A stretch of 64,000 bases of DNA from Cloacibacterium caeni (GCF_907163125.1 NZ_OU015319.1:992001-1056000); one strand, 5' to 3'; numbered from the stretch's first letter, positions 16,349 through 27,911 are shown. Numbers and translations: made by a program. The notes: a model not told the origin generated them from the sequence alone.

Positions 16349-16363
16349 TTTTTGTAACTTTAG

Positions 16364-16391
16364 CAAAGTCCTGATTTATTTCAGGGCTTTG
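16364..16391 (+). terminator. Terminator of hpd
   Basis: caaagtcctga (16364-16374) pairs with tcagggctttg (16381-16391) with one G-U or mismatch, followed by ttgttt. It lies 16 bp after the hpd stop codon. Confidence 0.7.
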
Positions 16392-16411
16392 TTGTTTATA
16401 TAAAAAGGAGA

Positions 16412-17245
16412 ATGGATATAGCGACCGAGAACAATCAGGATAAAATGATAGGTTATTTCGATTTTTTTGGAATGCCAGATGGGATTGTAAGCAACACAGT
16501 TTGGTTTGACGAGAATTATAAAATTGTTTTCTTAAAAGAAGGACGTGTTAATGTTGATTTTGTTGACTATGATTTTGAAGAAAGTACATTGCTTTTCTTT
16601 AGTATAGGGCAACAATTCAAAATATCTAAAAATTCGGAAGGAAGCATTGTTTATTTTAACCCGAATTTCTATTGTATCGCTTTTCACGATAAAGAGCTTG
16701 CTTGTGACGGACTTCTTTTCGACAACGTTTTTGAACTTCCTTTTATAGCGCTCACCGCACATCAAAGAGACATTTTTCAAAAAATACTTATTTCTATTAA
16801 AGAGGAAATTGCGGTAAAAGATTTTTGGGCGGAAGAAATGATTAAGACCTATATCAAGCAGGTTGTTATTTTTGCTACCCGAACTCTTGCAAAAAAGGAC
16901 TACGATATTTATCACCCCGTATCATTCGATAAAGAGCTGGCGAGAAAATTTAGCCAATTGGTAGAGCAAAATTATCGAACTATCCACTCCGTAGCAGATT
17001 ATGCATCTATGCTCAATCTTACACCTAAAAACCTCAACCGAAAAATAGTAACAGAAAAACAGATTGCTCCAAATACAATTATCAAAAATCGAATTATCCT
17101 TCAGGCAAAAAGATTACTTGTCAATACAACGTTAAGCATTAAAGAAATCGCTGTTTATCTCGGGTACGAAGACTATTCTTATTTTCTTCGCTTTTTCAAA
17201 TCACAAACGGGCTCTTCACCTCTTACATTCCGAAATTCAATGTAA
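16412..17245 (+). CDS. AraC-family transcriptional regulator
   Basis: The 277-residue product has an N-terminal cupin-like sensor region (about residues 20-130, with KIVFLKEGRVNVDFVDY). The C-terminal AraC DNA-binding domain (about 175-277) carries two HTH motifs, VADYASMLNLTPKNLNRKI and IKEIAVYLGYEDYSYFLRFFK. It is a full one-component regulator with no HMA motif, unlike the short AraC proteins elsewhere in the island. It lies between hpd and osmC, on the same strand. Since a terminator separates it from hpd, it more likely controls osmC or itself. The inducer is not predictable. Confidence 0.9.
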   Translation: MDIATENNQDKMIGYFDFFGMPDGIVSNTVWFDENYKIVFLKEGRVNVDFVDYDFEESTLLFFSIGQQFKISKNSEGSIVYFNPNFYCIAFHDKELACDGLLFDNVFELPFIALTAHQRDIFQKILISIKEEIAVKDFWAEEMIKTYIKQVVIFATRTLAKKDYDIYHPVSFDKELARKFSQLVEQNYRTIHSVADYASMLNLTPKNLNRKIVTEKQIAPNTIIKNRIILQAKRLLVNTTLSIKEIAVYLGYEDYSYFLRFFKSQTGSSPLTFRNSM

Positions 17246-17345
17246 CCCTACTTATGGGTAAAATGTCCTATTAAGTGTGAAGTATGTGTATTGATAGCCT
17301 TTCTCTGAAGCAGTAATTTTGTTATGTAATTAAAAATAGAGTACA

Positions 17346-17756
17346 ATGAAAGCAAAAATCACAGCTAAATGGCAAGGTAATTTTAAAAACGGAAATGGAA
17401 ATTTTGATGCATCGCATTCTACTATTGGTAGAAGTGTTTTTAAACACAATAAAGCAGAAGGAGAAACTACTGCTACTAATCCGGAAGAATTAATGGCGGC
17501 AGCGCACGCAGCTTGTTACACAATGACATTAAATTATATCCTCACGAGCAACGGTATAGAGGCAGAGAAAATTGAAACATCCTGTACTATAACCGCAACA
17601 AGCTTCGATATTACTAATTCCGATTTGGTACTGGATGCAGAAATACCTGGTTTAACCAATGAAGATTTTTTAAAATACGCTGAACAGTCAAAAGCAATGT
17701 GTCCTGTAGGAAAAGCATATAATTTAGAAATTTCATTAACTGCCACCTTAAATTAA
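17346..17756 (+). CDS. osmC: OsmC/Ohr-family peroxiredoxin
   Basis: The 136-residue product has the OsmC fold. Catalytic cysteines are seen in AAHAACYTMTL (about residue 58) and in KAMCPVGKAYNLEISL (about residue 119), with the usual GE..TNPEELMAAAHA lead-in. These enzymes reduce organic hydroperoxides with lipoyl or thiol donors. Length is normal for the OsmC branch. It is preceded by the AraC-type gene with a 100-bp gap that could hold its promoter and is followed by a terminator. A protective role against oxidative stress caused by copper is a reasonable guess from context. Confidence 0.9.
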   Translation: MKAKITAKWQGNFKNGNGNFDASHSTIGRSVFKHNKAEGETTATNPEELMAAAHAACYTMTLNYILTSNGIEAEKIETSCTITATSFDITNSDLVLDAEIPGLTNEDFLKYAEQSKAMCPVGKAYNLEISLTATLN

Positions 17757-17802
17757 AATCAGGTCAATTTTGGGGGATTGAGTTCATTAGTTTAATCAAA
17801 TT

Positions 17803-17828
17803 AAAGTCACGGTATATCCCGTGACTTT
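17803..17828 (+). terminator. Terminator of osmC
   Basis: aaagtcacgg (17803-17812) pairs with ccgtgacttt (17819-17828), followed by ttta. It is a typical Rho-independent structure 47 bp past the stop. Confidence 0.8.
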
Positions 17829-17949
17829 TTAGTTTGCAATATTTACATAAAGTACTTTAAGAACTTTGGATTAACAACCCAAGAAGCGACGACAATAGCA
17901 GTACGCACTTCCAACAATTCAGTTTATTCATATTATCAATTTTTAAAGG

Positions 17950-19854
17950 TTAAATTTTTACTATTTCAGTGTTTTCTTTAGGGATAACCAGCACAGGTAC
18001 ATTTACCAAATGCCTTACCTGATTTATGGTTGCGCCGTACAACAAATCTTTCAATCCCTTATGCCCGTGTGCACCCATTACCACCAGTTCAGCACCGGAC
18101 TGATTGACGATTTCGGCAATGGCATTGGCAGTCCTTCCAAAGCCTAGTTTTGCATCAGCAAAATATCCGTTGTCCTGTAACTGCTTTGCGTATTCCTCCA
18201 AAAACTCCCTGTCTTTTACAGTTTCCTCGTCGGTACTGTCGTGAAAGTGCGATGCGGATGCCACACTCTCCACGATATGAATGAGCGTGTACCTGCTGTC
18301 TTTACCGCCCTGCGTAATGGCGTGGTTGATAACCTTGTGGTCAAGGGTCTTAAAATCCACAGTAAGCGCAATATTCCGGTATGGCACGAATGGTTGTAGC
18401 TGCAAAGGCTCCGGCTTGTCGTGCGGTGTTATTTCACAAAAGGCTTTTCTACTGAATAATGGGTACAACGTAGTATATGCCATCAAAATGATAAAACCTA
18501 TCCCACCCAAAATGATTAAACTTTTACAAGCTATGTTACCTGAAGTAGCAAAAAAACTAAATGCTTCCTCTGCTAATAGTTTGGAATTTAGATACACCAG
18601 TAGGATTGTTATAACCCAAGCCGTTATTTTTATCAAGGGCTTGATGGCAAATTTGCCCATTGTCCTTTTATCACTTACAAAATGTATAAGTGGAATAACT
18701 GCAAAACCCAGTTGCATACTCAATACCACCTGGCTGAAGATAAGCAGGCTATCTACATTGTCCTCGCCATTGATTAGGATTACCAAAGCTGCCGGAACTA
18801 TGGCGAGTAACCTCGTGATAAGCCTTCTTAATAAAGGGTTTATTCTAAACCGCAGATAACCCTCCATTACGATTTGGCCGGCAAGCGTACCTGTAATGGT
18901 ACTGCTTTGCCCGGCAGCTATCAATGCTACGGCAAAGAGTTTGGCTGTAAAATTACTTCCGAAATGTTGAGGTAATAGCTCGTAAGCCTGCTTTAGCTCC
19001 GCCACATCAGAACGCCCGGTTTTGTAAAAAACCGTAGCGGCAAGAATTAATATAGCAGCATTTACAAACAATGCCATATTTAATGCAATAGCACTGTCCC
19101 AAAAATTTAGCTTGATTGCTTTTTTGATGCTGGCGTCATCACGGTTAAACTTTCTTGTCTGTACCAATGCAGAATGGAGGTATAGATTATGTGGCATTAC
19201 CGTCGCACCGATAATGCCGATGGCGATATACAATGCTGTATCGTTCTGAATGTGTGGTATCAGTCCTGTCGCTATTTCTCCTACATTGGGATTAGCTACC
19301 CATATTTGCACAAGGAATGACATTCCGATAACGAATATCAATCCAATAATAAAGGCTTCTAGTTTTCTCATTCCCCATTTTTGTAGGGTCATCAACAAGA
19401 ATGTATCTAACGCAGTAATTGCAACACCCCAAATCAAGGGCATTCCTGTAAGTAATTGCAAGCCTATCGCCATACCCAATATTTCAGCAAGGTCTGTGGC
19501 CACAATAGCTATTTCTGCAAGTAGATACAGTATAAAGTTTATTTTCTTCGGGTATGTTTCCCGGTTTGCCTGTGCCAAATCCCTATTACGAACGATGCCC
19601 AACCTTGCTGACAAGCTCTGGAGCAATAAACCCATAATGCTACTCATCAACAAAACCCAAAGTAATGAATATCAGAACTGGCTGCCACCCGCCAAACCAG
19701 TTGCCCAGTTGCCTGGGTCCATATACCCAACACTGACAAGATAAGCTGGCCCGAAAAAAGCCAGTACTCTCCGCCAACGGGATTTACCAGGAGTGGTCGT
19801 ATCGACTGAATTATGTATTTCGCTTAGTGAAGCCTGTGATTGTTGTTTACCCAT
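17950..19854 (-). pseudogene. mntH: Nramp Mn/Fe transporter fused to a universal stress domain, interrupted by a TGA
   Basis: The frame runs from ATG 19854 to 17950 but has one TGA at 19674-19672. The family sequence there is GGSQFGYSLLW. Here Gly (GGA) reads TGA with no frame change, so a single G-to-T change explains it. Before the stop are the Nramp signatures [20 protein letters not shown]. After it come about ten membrane segments with IIGATVMPHNLYLHSALVQTR, the conserved MPH of transmembrane helix 6. Residues about 490-630 form a universal-stress-protein domain ending in VVMGAHGHKG...VPVLVIP. The protein would import Mn(II) or Fe(II) with protons. The nonsense codon falls after about 60 residues, so the gene is dead unless read through, or the base is an error. 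A TTG-TTG-ATG cluster follows the stop and might allow restart, but would lose the first helix. Confidence 0.88.
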
Positions 19855-19879
19855 TTCCAAAATTGCTTACGATAAAAAA

Positions 19880-19907
19880 ACTGCCGCAAAAATAATCTTG
19901 CGGCAGT
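19880..19907 (-). terminator. Terminator of the Zn/Cd-type P-type ATPase gene
   Basis: A perfect 10-bp stem (19880-19889 with 19898-19907) has an 8-nt loop, followed on the minus strand by seven T. It is one of the clearest terminators in the window. Confidence 0.9.
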
Positions 19908-19919
19908 CCAACTTAACAA

Positions 19920-22127
19920 TTAAAACTTCATTCTTTGTATCCGCACCGCATTAAGAATTGCTAATAAGGCTACACCTACATCGGCAAATACAGCTTCCCA
20001 CATTGTTGCTAATCCTCCTGCACCAAGTATAAGCACGATTGCTTTTACTCCGAATGCCAATGCTATATTTTGAAAGACGATTTTTTTAGTCTGTTTTCCG
20101 ATATTAATAGCCATTGGTATTTTGGATGGCATATCGTCCTGTATCACAACATCGGCTGTTTCAATAGCAGCATCACTTCCTAAACCGCCCATTGCGATAC
20201 CTGCATCACTCAACGCAATTACTGGAGCATCATTTACACCATCACCTACAAACGCCACGCTGCCATTACGGGATTTGATTTCCTTTACTTTATTTACTTT
20301 GTCTTCAGGTAATAAATCCCCATACGCACTGTCAATGCCCAACTGTCCCGAAACAAACTGAACAACGGTATTTTTATCACCACTCAACATTGTGGTTTTT
20401 ACACCCATTTTACGCAGATTTTCAATTGCTGCTTTTGCATCTACTTTAATGCTGTCCGAAATGGTTAAATATCCTACGAACTTTCTATCATAAGCAATCG
20501 CTATTACTGTGTAAACTATGTTTGCGGTATCTGCATCGTGGCTGATGTTAAATTTATCGAGCAATTTGAAATTACCTACTAAAAGCTCTTTACCGTTAAC
20601 GGTGGCTTTTAATCCGTGTCCTGCTATTTCTTCAACATTTGCTAAATTTACGTCGGCATCTACCTCTCCCCAATAATTGTGGATTGCGGTTGCAACAGGG
20701 TGTGTACTTTGACTTTCCAATACGTTGACGAGGTTGAGTATTTCGTCTTTATTGAATTCTGGTTTGATAAAGACTTCCTGGACTTTGAAAACACCTTCGG
20801 TGAGGGTTCCCGTTTTATCCATCACTACATTTTCTACTTTGGCAAGAATATCAAGGAAATTAGACCCTTTAAGCAGGATACCGTTTCGACTTGCTGCCCC
20901 AATACCACCAAAATAACCCAGAGGGATGGAGATTACCAAAGCGCAAGGACAAGAGATAACCAGGAATACCAATGCTCTATACAACCATTCACTGAATACA
21001 TAATTATCTACGAAAAGTGCGGGAAGTAAGGTAATAGCAATAGACAGATATACGACTATCGGCGTATAAATTTTGGAAAATTTACGGATAAACAACTCGG
21101 TTGGTGCTTTTTGCGATGTGGCATCCTGAACCAGTTCCAAAATTCTGCTTAACTTACTATCCGAATAATCGGTTGTTACCTTTATTTGGCTTACAGTGTT
21201 GAGGTTAATCATACCTGCCAATACAGCTTCGCCTTTACTTTTTGTATCAGGTTTGCTTTCTCCTGTAAGGGCTGCTGTATTGAAAGAGGCGGTTTCTGAA
21301 ATCAACTCGCCGTCCAATCCCAATTTTTCGCCCGGCTTTAACTGAATAACATCGCCTATGTAAGCATCTTCAGCTTTTACAACAATAGGCTTACCTGCTC
21401 TGATAACCGTTACCTCATCAGGGCGTTGGTCTAATAGGGCTTTAATATTACCTTTTGCTCTTGATACCGCAATAGTCTGAAATACTTCACCTACGGAGTA
21501 GAACAGCATTACAGCTACTGCTTCAGGATATTCGCCAAGTGCAAATGCACCGATTGTCGCAATCGCCATCAAGAAAAATTCTGAAAAAAAGTCTTTGTAT
21601 CGGATACTTTCAATAGCTTCTTTGATTACTGGCAATCCGACAGGTAAATAAGCGATAACGTACCAGGCAATTCTAACCCAACCAGTGAACCAGTTTTGAG
21701 TAAAGTAATTATCAAAACCGATAGCAACAAGTAATAAAGCTAAAGATATACCCGCAGGCATAAATAACTGAAATGGCGTTTTGCCCTCTATGTCGTGACT
21801 GTGGTCGTGGTCATCACCGTGGCTGTGCCCGTGGTGATCGTGATTGTGTCCGTGGTGGTCGTGATTGCGTCCGCTTTTTTCTATATGGTTGTGGTCATCA
21901 TCACAATGTTTAGTATCGGCTTTACTGCAACTTTTGCCGCCAGTGTGTCCGTGTCCGTCATCGGAATGATTAGCATCTTTCAGCAAATCTGATGCACCTG
22001 CATTTTTATAAATCTTTTCTGTTTTCAAACAGCATAGTTGATTTCCCTGTGTATCATATTTATGTTTATGCTCTTTTTTATTTACCAGGTTCAGACTATC
22101 GTCTGTACTACAACATATTTTTGACAT
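19920..22127 (-). CDS. zntA: Zn/Cd/Co-type P1B ATPase with His-rich N-terminus
   Basis: The 735-residue product is a P1B-type cation pump. Motifs are CPC (about residue 394, SCPCALVISIPLG), phosphorylation site DKTGTLT (about 437) and GDGVNDAPV (about 627). The first about 115 residues have two Cys pairs and a dense His/Asp region with repeated HDHHGHN. There is no classic CxxC HMA domain. The His-rich tail and the CPC with SIPLG fit the Zn/Cd/Co subgroup rather than copper. It exports divalent soft metals from the cytoplasm. The 21-bp box at 22176-22196, shared with the czc operon, lies 49 bp upstream. That suggests control by the neighbouring Fur-family regulator. Confidence 0.92.
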   Translation of the reverse strand: MSKICCSTDDSLNLVNKKEHKHKYDTQGNQLCCLKTEKIYKNAGASDLLKDANHSDDGHGHTGGKSCSKADTKHCDDDHNHIEKSGRNHDHHGHNHDHHGHSHGDDHDHSHDIEGKTPFQLFMPAGISLALLLVAIGFDNYFTQNWFTGWVRIAWYVIAYLPVGLPVIKEAIESIRYKDFFSEFFLMAIATIGAFALGEYPEAVAVMLFYSVGEVFQTIAVSRAKGNIKALLDQRPDEVTVIRAGKPIVVKAEDAYIGDVIQLKPGEKLGLDGELISETASFNTAALTGESKPDTKSKGEAVLAGMINLNTVSQIKVTTDYSDSKLSRILELVQDATSQKAPTELFIRKFSKIYTPIVVYLSIAITLLPALFVDNYVFSEWLYRALVFLVISCPCALVISIPLGYFGGIGAASRNGILLKGSNFLDILAKVENVVMDKTGTLTEGVFKVQEVFIKPEFNKDEILNLVNVLESQSTHPVATAIHNYWGEVDADVNLANVEEIAGHGLKATVNGKELLVGNFKLLDKFNISHDADTANIVYTVIAIAYDRKFVGYLTISDSIKVDAKAAIENLRKMGVKTTMLSGDKNTVVQFVSGQLGIDSAYGDLLPEDKVNKVKEIKSRNGSVAFVGDGVNDAPVIALSDAGIAMGGLGSDAAIETADVVIQDDMPSKIPMAINIGKQTKKIVFQNIALAFGVKAIVLILGAGGLATMWEAVFADVGVALLAILNAVRIQRMKF

Positions 22128-22175
22128 ATCTAAAATTTTTTTTATTTCTATTTGTAAAACAAAATTACTCTGCCA

Positions 22176-22196
22176 TTTTGGGAACCTGGTTGCAAA
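22176..22196 (-). promoter_or_regulatory. Fur-type box candidate, copy 1
   Basis: The 21-mer from 22176 to 22196 (ttttgggaacctggttgcaaa, partly palindromic around AACC-GGTT) is identical to 28401-28421. It lies 49 bp upstream of the Zn/Cd-type ATPase. Confidence 0.7.
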
Positions 22197-22284
22197 AGCG
22201 AAACAGCTACCATTTTAGCAAAACCCTTATATTTGATTTACTGGCTGATTGCTTATTAGGAACAATCAGAGGGTATTTGTTATT

Positions 22285-23592
22285 TTAGTGTGCGTGAGCG
22301 TGACCGCCACCACCTGATAATTTCGCATTGATGAAAAACGCACCTTTGGTAACTATCCTTGCATCTTTGGGAATTTCCGTTACTGGAGTAATGCTCGTAT
22401 AACCCATTTCTGTAACACCTGTAACCACTTCAATTTTTTCAAAATTTACCGTGCCTGCCGCTTCCTCTTTATGCGCTGTCTTTTCATCGCCGTGGTCGTG
22501 CCCGTGTCCGTCTTCTTCTCCGGCTGCCTGCGGCTTTTTGTTGGTAATGACAAAGATGTATTTCTTACCGTCCGCATCTACCACCGCATCATTTGGAACT
22601 GACGGGGAAAGCACATTGTTGAGGCTCACAATCGCCGTAATGTTCATCCCGTCAATCAGTCCCTTTACATTGCCTTTTACACGGGCGTGTATGGGAATGG
22701 TTTTGCTGTCGTTTTCAAACGCCGAACCAATACCGTATATCACGGCATCGTGCTCGTTTACCGGATTATTGGTCAGGGTAAAATGTATGGTCTGCCCGGT
22801 TTTCAGCAAGGGCAAATCTTTTTCAAATACATTCAAATGCAAATGCAGGGAACTGTTATCTACAATTTCAGCCACAGGCGAAGAAACATCTACATAGCTG
22901 CCGATTTTGCCGTACACATTGCTAATGGCTCCGCTAATGGGGCTTGTAACTATCAGTGAGGATTTAAGTGAACTGTTGCTGACTGAATTTGGATTGATGC
23001 CCATTAGCTGTATTTGTTGATGCAAAGAGGCTTTGCGGGTTCTTAACGCATTGAGTTCGGCGGTGGCATTTTGCAGGTTTTTCAATGCCCCGGCATTGCC
23101 GGTGTTCAGTTCTTTTTGTCTTTGCATTTCCTGTTCGGCAAAAGTTATTTTACTGTTGATGGTCAGGTATTCTTCCTGCAACTGGATAAACTGCGGGTTG
23201 GCAATGGTGGCAATAACCTGTCCTTTGCGTACATAGTCGCCAATCTGTACATTAATAGATTTTATCACGCCACCGTATAAAGAGGTAGCATTTGCCTTGC
23301 TACTGTTGGGCAAACTCAAAATACCGTTCGCTTTAATAGTGGCGGTTAGTTCTTTCATTTCCACCACACCGTATTTGATACCTACAGCTTCAATCTGTTG
23401 GGGCGTAAGTGCCGCAACGGTGGCAGCGCCCTCTTCGGCTCCGTGCTCGTGTCCGTGCCCTGTATCGGCTTTTGCTTCCGTTTTGTGCTCGTGGTTATGA
23501 CCGTCTTCGCTTTCCTTTTTTTGACTATCTCCACAGGCGGTCAGGGAAACTGTAAAGAGTGCTGCTAAAAACATTTTCGATATATTGTTCAT
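22285..23592 (-). CDS. czcB: CzcB/CusB-type efflux adaptor
   Basis: The 435-residue product is a membrane-fusion protein with a lipoprotein signal (lipobox LTAC, Cys about 20). It has a His-rich segment (about residues 32-55), a hairpin of two coiled helices (about 140-205, LTINSKITFAEQEMQRQKEL), and lipoyl and beta-barrel domains. A second His-rich stretch (about 365-385) and a GGGHAHAH C-terminus may bind Zn or Cu. It bridges the inner-membrane RND pump and the outer-membrane channel. It ends the operon and lies 1 bp after the CusA-TolC fusion gene. Control probably comes from the promoter at 28.4 kb. Confidence 0.92.
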   Translation of the reverse strand: MNNISKMFLAALFTVSLTACGDSQKKESEDGHNHEHKTEAKADTGHGHEHGAEEGAATVAALTPQQIEAVGIKYGVVEMKELTATIKANGILSLPNSSKANATSLYGGVIKSINVQIGDYVRKGQVIATIANPQFIQLQEEYLTINSKITFAEQEMQRQKELNTGNAGALKNLQNATAELNALRTRKASLHQQIQLMGINPNSVSNSSLKSSLIVTSPISGAISNVYGKIGSYVDVSSPVAEIVDNSSLHLHLNVFEKDLPLLKTGQTIHFTLTNNPVNEHDAVIYGIGSAFENDSKTIPIHARVKGNVKGLIDGMNITAIVSLNNVLSPSVPNDAVVDADGKKYIFVITNKKPQAAGEEDGHGHDHGDEKTAHKEEAAGTVNFEKIEVVTGVTEMGYTSITPVTEIPKDARIVTKGAFFINAKLSGGGGHAHAH

Positions 23593-23593
23593 C

Positions 23594-26500
23594 TTATTTG
23601 TTATTAAGGTAATTGTATTGAATTGCTGAGTGATTGTAACTGTTCAGAACGTCCAGATAATTTTGGCGGATATTGATTGCCTGCGTTAAGAACTGGCTTA
23701 GTTCTGCAAAGCTGATATCTCCCGAGCGGTAGCTTTGTGACGCCGCTTCGGTAATATCCTTTGCCTGTTGCAGTCCCGATGTTTCAAAGAAGCTCAACAA
23801 AGCCATATTCTTTTCCATTTCTGCGATGGCAGATTTCTTGTCCGTTGCCATTACCTGCGTTTGGTAAGACAATAGGTTTTCCTGTACTTCCTTTTCCTTG
23901 TTGGCTACATTCACTTTGTTTTTATACGCACCTGCACCAAACAACGGGAAGCCTACCGAAACCGAAAAGCCCGTAAACGGGTCTGAAACGCCGTACAATC
24001 TCTGGCTGAATACCCTTGCTGAAAATTCGGGCAAATTGCTTTTCTTTTGTATCTTGATATTTGCCGCCGCAACGCTTACATTTTGCTGCTGCAACTGCAA
24101 TACCGGGTGTACATTGTTTTCATCATACAAGTTCGTTTCCAATTTCTGTAACGGCTCATCTATTGGGAGTATCCATTCGTTACGATTGAGCAATACCATT
24201 AATTGCTGTTGCTGTATTACAATTTCCTTATTGTTCTGCTCCACGTAGGCTTTTAACTGTTTGAGTTGGGCATCTGCCGCAATCTGGTCGAGCTTTGCGA
24301 CGTCGCCCGTTCTAACCCGAACCTGTGTTGTATTGAAGAGGTTGGTGTAAATGCTGTCAAGGCTTTTCAGTAACAGATTTTTATCCTGCAAAAACCACAA
24401 CTGGTAATAAGCGGTTCTAACGTCTTTTCGGATATTGGCATTCATAACCTCTGTATTCAATTCGGAATATTTTAGCTGTGCTTTTAAATAGTCCTTGCGG
24501 GCAGCATATAAGCCGGGCCACGCAATACTTTGCGTAAGCCCGATTTTCCATATACCCGTTTTGTCCGATGGTCTTAAATCTTCATTTTCTACAAATACCT
24601 GTGTCATTGGTATATCGTTAGCGGTCTTTACATTGTATTTAGCCGCATCAATCTCCGACTTATTGACGTTGACCTGCCCATTGCTTTGCAATGCGGTATT
24701 AATAGCAGTATCTATGCTTACCCTTTCCTGGGCATTGGCAGTGGTCATACCTCCGATACCCAGTAAAAGAGCGATTACGGTTGTTTTCACACCTTTACTG
24801 TTTTTGAAATTAAATTTTGAATTGAATATGATGTAGAGCAATGGCAATACAAACAGGGTAAGAAATGTAGCCGTTATTAATCCGCCAATCACTACTGTAG
24901 CCAATGGCTTTTGTACTTCTGCCCCGGCACTGGTGCTGATTGCCATCGGCAGGAAGCCCAGTGATGCTACCGTTGCCGTCATCAATACCGGACGTAACCG
25001 GATTTTTGTTCCCTCGATTGTCCGTTTTATCACATCATCCAAACCGTCTTTTTTCAGTTGGTTGAATGTGCCTATCAATACAATACCGTTCAATACGGCA
25101 ACACCGAACAGGGCAATAAAGCCGATACCTGCGCTAATACTGAAAGGCATTCCCCGCAGCATCAAAGCAAACACACCGCCGATGGCACTCATCGGGATGG
25201 CAGTAAATATCAAACCTGCCTGCTTGAATGAACGGAATGTGAAATAAAGCAATGCGAATATCAATAACAGCGATACTGGTACGGCAATCATCAGGCGGTT
25301 ACTGGCTTCTTTCAGGTTCTCAAACTGACCGCCGTAAGTAAAGTAATACCCTGTGGGCAATTTTACTTTTTCGGAAAGCTGCTGCTGAATATCGGTAACA
25401 ACGCTTTGCACATCACGTCCGGCTACGTTAAAGCCAATCACAATGCGGCGTTTTCCCGCTTCACGGCTGATTTGTGCGGCATCCAATTTGTAATTGACAT
25501 CAGCAACCTGCGATATGGGTATCTGAAAGCCTGTATTAGTTGGTATCATCAGGTTCCTTACATCTTCGATGCTGCTGCGGTGTACGCTATCCAACCTTAC
25601 CACAAGCTCAAACTGCCTTTCGTTCTCATAAATAACCCCGGCTGCTTTACCTGCAAATGCGGTACTCACAATATCGTTTACCTGTTGTATCGTCAGCCCG
25701 TAATTTGCCATCCGGGTACGGTCGTAGTCGATGTTAATCTGCGGCAAGCCGTTTACCTTTTCCACCTGTGGCGGTGTGGCTCCTTTTACCTGCTGTACTA
25801 CTTCGCTAACCTTATTGGCATACACGCTTAACGTGTCCATATTCTCCCCGAATATCTTAACGGCAACGTCCTGACGAATACCTGTCATCAATTCGTTGAA
25901 ACGCATCTGTATCGGTTGGTTCTTCTCAAAGAAAACGCCCGGAATAACGGACAGCCTTTCCATCATTTCATCCCCTAACTCGTTGTAGCTTTTCTTGCTT
26001 TTCCATTCGTCCTGCGGTTTGAGGATAATCATCATATCCGTAGCTTCAGGCGGCATCGGGTCGGTAGGCACTTCGGCAGCTCCGGTCTTGCCGACTACCA
26101 TTTTAACCTCGTCAAATTCTTTAAGAATGCGGGATGCCTGCATCGACGTTTCTATACTCTGATTGAGCGAACTTCCCTGAGGTAAAATACAGTGAAAGGC
26201 AAAATCTCCCTCCTGCAACTGCGGGATGAACTCGCCGCCCATTCTGCTGAACAGAATAACGGCAACTACAAATACCGCAGTGGTAACGCCCACTAACCAA
26301 TATTTAACCCTGATAGCTTTCTGCAACAAAGGTTGGTAGAAGCCTTGCAGCTTATCCATAAACTTGTCGCTGAAATTCGGCTTGTCGTGCCCTTTTTTCG
26401 GCAGGAACAACGCACACATCATTGGGATATAGGTCAAGGACAATATCAATGCGCCGAAAATGGCAAAGCCTACGGTTTGCGCCATCGGTGTGAACATTTT

Positions 26501-27911
26501 ACCCTCAACGCCTACCAACGTCAGGATTGGGATATATACGATAAGGATAATGATTTCGCCAAATGCGGCACTTGTCCTGATTTTGGAAGCGGACAAAAAT
26601 ACTTCCTCGTCCATTTCGCTTTGGGTCAGTTTATTGGTGGATTTCCGCAAGCCCAAATGGTGTAGGGTTGCTTCCACGACAATAACGGCACCGTCCACAA
26701 TCAAACCGAAGTCAATCGCTCCCAGGCTCATAAGGTTGGCACTAACGCCAAACACGTTCATCATCCCCAATGCAAACAGCATCGCTAACGGAATGGCTGA
26801 TGCTACGATTAGCCCGGCTCTTAGGTTGCCCAGAAACAGCACAAGCACAAAAATCACAATCAAAGCTCCCTCAATCAAGTTCTTTTCCACTGTGTCCATT
26901 GCCCTGCCTACTAATTCGGTACGGTCTAAATACGGCTCGATGGTTACATCTTCCGGTAATGATTTCTGAATGGTGGGTAATTTCTCTTTTATCCGTTTTA
27001 CCACCTCGTTACTGTTCTCGCCTTTGAGCATCATTACCACACCGCCCACGGCATCTACTTCTCCGTTATAGGTTAGTGCGCCGTAACGCACGGCACTACC
27101 GTAACGCACATCGGCTACGTCTTTAATAAAAATGGGTGTATGCCCCGTGATTTTTACGGGTATATTTCTAATATCTTTCCAACGAAGTAGCCAAGCCCAC
27201 ACCACGGATAAAATAAGCGTTAGGCTTCTTGTCGATATATGCACCGCCCGTATTCTGATTGTTTTGTTCCAGTGCGTTGAATATGTCGGGAATACTTACG
27301 GTCATCGCTCTCAATCGGTCGGGGTTTACCGCAACCTCGTATTGTTTCAATTCTCCGCCAAAGCTGTTTACTTCGGCAATGCCTGGCGTGCCGTACAACT
27401 GGCGGGCAACAATCCAATCTTGCATTGTACGCAGGTCTTTGGCGTTGTACTTATGCTCGCTGCCTTTTTTGGGGTGGATGATGTATTGATAGACTTCTCC
27501 AAGCCCTGTACTTACCGGAGCCAGTTCAGGCGTGCCGATACCTTTCGGAATTTTTTCTTCGGCTTCTTTCAGTTTTTCATTGACCAACTGCCTTGCAAAG
27601 TAGATGTCTACATTTTCTTTGAACACTACCGTAACGACGGAAAGCCCGAACCGGGATATACTTCTTGTTTCTACTAAATCGGGAATGTTGGCGATGCTCT
27701 GCTCAATGGGGAACGTAACCAACTGTTCCACTTCCTGCCCCGCCAGTGTAGGACAGGCAGTAATAATCTGTACCTGATTATTGGTAATATCCGGTACGGC
27801 ATCTATTGACAATTTGGTTGCACTCCATACGCCCCAAATGATAAGAACCAATGTCATTATAGCAATGACGATTTTGTTCTTGATGCTGAATTTAATTATA
27901 CTATCTAACAT
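23594..27911 (-). pseudogene. czcA: CusA/CzcA-type RND pump fused to a TolC domain, one frameshift
   Basis: Two overlapping frames together make one protein of about 1,440 residues. The first (27911 to about 27180) ends GVGLATSLERY and then stop. The second carries on as DIRNIPVKITGHTPIFIKDVADV, so one extra A in the AAA at 27176-27178 explains the break. Family order is kept: two six-helix membrane halves, a periplasmic porter domain, the acidic membrane segment LGAIDFGLIVDGAVI used in proton transfer, then from about residue 1,030 a TolC-type helical domain with a second signal-like stretch (MTTANAQ). Such CusA-TolC fusions occur in Bacteroidota. The complex would pump Co/Zn/Cd or Cu/Ag out of the periplasm. 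As read, only 248 residues are made, so the pump is inactive unless the indel is a sequencing error. Confidence 0.9.
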
